A DNA stretch of 64,000 nucleotides from Streptomyces sp. 7-21 (GTDB lineage Bacteria; Actinomycetota; Actinomycetes; Streptomycetales; Streptomycetaceae). Where the stretch lies: NCBI RefSeq assembly GCF_016741785.1, contig NZ_JAERRL010000007.1, positions 239,216 to 303,215 of the forward strand, read 5' to 3'. Position numbers and translations under genes: made by a program. A model generated the notes under the pieces. It saw nothing but the letters and a program-made list of their open reading frames with translations, was not told the origin of the DNA and made no database searches. How positions within the stretch are numbered: the first letter of the stretch is position 1; every line of letters begins with the position of its first letter. Shown here piece after piece: positions 63,217-64,000 of the stretch.

Positions 63217-63909
63217 ATGACTCTCCCCCGGCCCGGCGCCTCGCTCACGCCCGCCCCGTCCCGGACGCAGTACGTCCTGGAACACCTCCGGCACGCCATT
63301 CTCACCGGTCAGCTGGCGCCCGGTTCGCCGCTGGTGGAGACCGAACTCGCCGCCGCCTTCGGGGTGTCCAAGACGCCGGTGCGCGAGGCGCTGAAGACCC
63401 TCGCCGGACGCGACCTGGTCGTCATGAACGAGTACAAGGGCGCTTCCGTGAGGACCGTGGACGCCGGCATGGCCCGCTCGGTCTACGAGGTGAGGCTGCT
63501 GCTGGAGCCGGAGGCCGTGCACCGCACCGTCGTCGCCAACGCGGACCTGGCCGCCGCGCACGCCGCCCTGACCCGCGCGGACGAGGCGCCAGATGCCGCT
63601 GAACGGTCGCTGGCGAACCGGGACTTCCACCGTGCCCTGTACCAGCCCTGCGGCAACCCGCTGCTGGTGCGGATGCTGGACAACCTGCGCGACCAGGCCG
63701 CCCTGGTGTCCTCCGTCGCCTGGCGGTCCCTGCCGACGTGGGACCGCGAAGCGGATGAGCACCGCGCGATCCTCGCGCGCGCTGAAGAAGGCGACGCCGA
63801 GGGAGCGAAGACGCTGCTTCGCGAGCACATTGAAGGCTTCATGACCCGGATGCTCAGCCAGGCCGACCGGATCTTCGGGACCGGGGAGCGGACGACGCGG
63901 GACCGATGA
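63217..63909 (+). CDS. GntR-family regulator with FCD domain
   Basis: A 230-residue regulator started at ATG 63217 after a perfect GGGAGGTG site. The winged HTH is visible as ELAAAFGVSKTPVREALKTLAG (about 44-65), and the FCD helical domain has the metal/carboxylate-binding RDFHRALYQPCGN and DEHRAILA histidines. FCD members answer to organic or sugar acids. The frame extends upstream for over 110 codons but this is not coding. It is followed 20 bases later by a DapA/NanA-type gene, probably its target. Confidence 0.9.
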   Translation: MTLPRPGASLTPAPSRTQYVLEHLRHAILTGQLAPGSPLVETELAAAFGVSKTPVREALKTLAGRDLVVMNEYKGASVRTVDAGMARSVYEVRLLLEPEAVHRTVVANADLAAAHAALTRADEAPDAAERSLANRDFHRALYQPCGNPLLVRMLDNLRDQAALVSSVAWRSLPTWDREADEHRAILARAEEGDAEGAKTLLREHIEGFMTRMLSQADRIFGTGERTTRDR

Positions 63910-63929
63910 CGACGACACGAGGAGCAGGG

Positions 63930-64000
63930 ATGAGTGGGTTTGTGGTGGAGCGGTCTGCGCTGGCGGATGTGGTGGCGATTTTGGTGAGTCCGTTTGATGC
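63930..64000 (+). CDS. DapA/NanA-superfamily lyase, 5' end only
   Basis: The first 23 codons of a gene cut by the window end. ATG 63930 has GAGGAG upstream. The product starts MSGFVVERSALADVVAILVS and continues PFDA; the VAxxVSPFD pattern resembles the first strand of dihydrodipicolinate synthase/N-acetylneuraminate lyase enzymes. Sugar-acid dehydratases also belong to this group, and the GntR/FCD gene upstream fits. Third codon positions hold many T (TTT, TCT, ATT, AGT, GAT), unlike its neighbours. Confidence 0.55.
   Translation, partial: MSGFVVERSALADVVAILVSPFD

Overview
The base composition (very high GC, G or C at almost every third codon position), GTG starts, chaplin genes, a Pup-proteasome locus and mycothiol biosynthesis point to a Streptomyces chromosome or a close relative. 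The first ~47 kb look like conserved core chromosome. From memory of gene order, much of it matches the block that runs helY-tatC-tatA-pafC-pafB-pafA-prcA-prcB-pup-dop-arc/mpa-trmI-recB-like-metH-PAC2-mshC in other actinobacteria. No database was searched.

Layout. 0-3.6 kb: a truncated gene, a proline-rich membrane protein, a Kef-type antiporter and a 5'-3' exonuclease. 3.6-11.2 kb (minus strand): Ski2-like helicase helY, a diacylglycerol-kinase-like protein, tatC, tatA, a tiny membrane protein, and the WYL regulators pafC and pafB. 11.2-19.9 kb (minus): two FKBP isomerases, then the protein-tagging system: pafA (Pup ligase), prcA and prcB (20S core), pup, dop (depupylase) and arc (AAA unfoldase ring). 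Strong hairpins split this stretch into several transcription units. 20-28.3 kb: ferredoxin, trmI, a site-2 protease, a RecB-type Fe-S nuclease, an orphan response regulator, an orphan peptide-binding lipoprotein and a HAD hydrolase. 28.4-35.5 kb: metH, then a glycerol module (IclR/GylR-type regulator, glpF, glpK) with a shared operator-like motif. 35.6-41.5 kb: PAC2-family protein, mshC and a conserved set of poorly characterised genes (PI3K-like, DUF3090, histidine phosphatase, LLM oxidoreductase). 41.5-48.3 kb: aldo/keto reductase, a RecD-like protein whose ATPase motifs are eroded, two chaplins (hydrophobic aerial-hypha coat proteins), an M20 peptidase and tRNA-Leu(GAG).

After the tRNA (48.4-64 kb) the content is more accessory: a HelD-like RNA-polymerase-associated helicase divergent from a TetR gene with an inverted repeat between them, a secreted esterase, a PaaX regulator, a small CRISPR-like array with no cas genes nearby, a beta-helix acyltransferase fused to a large C-terminal domain, a regulator with a DeoR-type HTH joined to a LacI-type sensor, a D-2-hydroxyacid dehydrogenase gene broken by an in-frame TAG, an extra methionine aminopeptidase, a frameshifted AhpD-like gene, a secreted sialidase/arabinanase-like beta-propeller protein, a GntR/FCD regulator and the start of a DapA/NanA-type lyase cut by the window end. 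Several perfect palindromes here look like operators and suggest that the last 8 kb is a sugar or sugar-acid catabolic region under LacI/DeoR/GntR control.

The most unusual items are the cas-less repeat array at 54.5-54.7 kb, the RecD-like protein lacking a Walker A motif, the shared palindromes around the DeoR/LacI chimera, the two gene-disrupting lesions 2.2 kb apart, and the matching operator-like motifs of the glycerol module.
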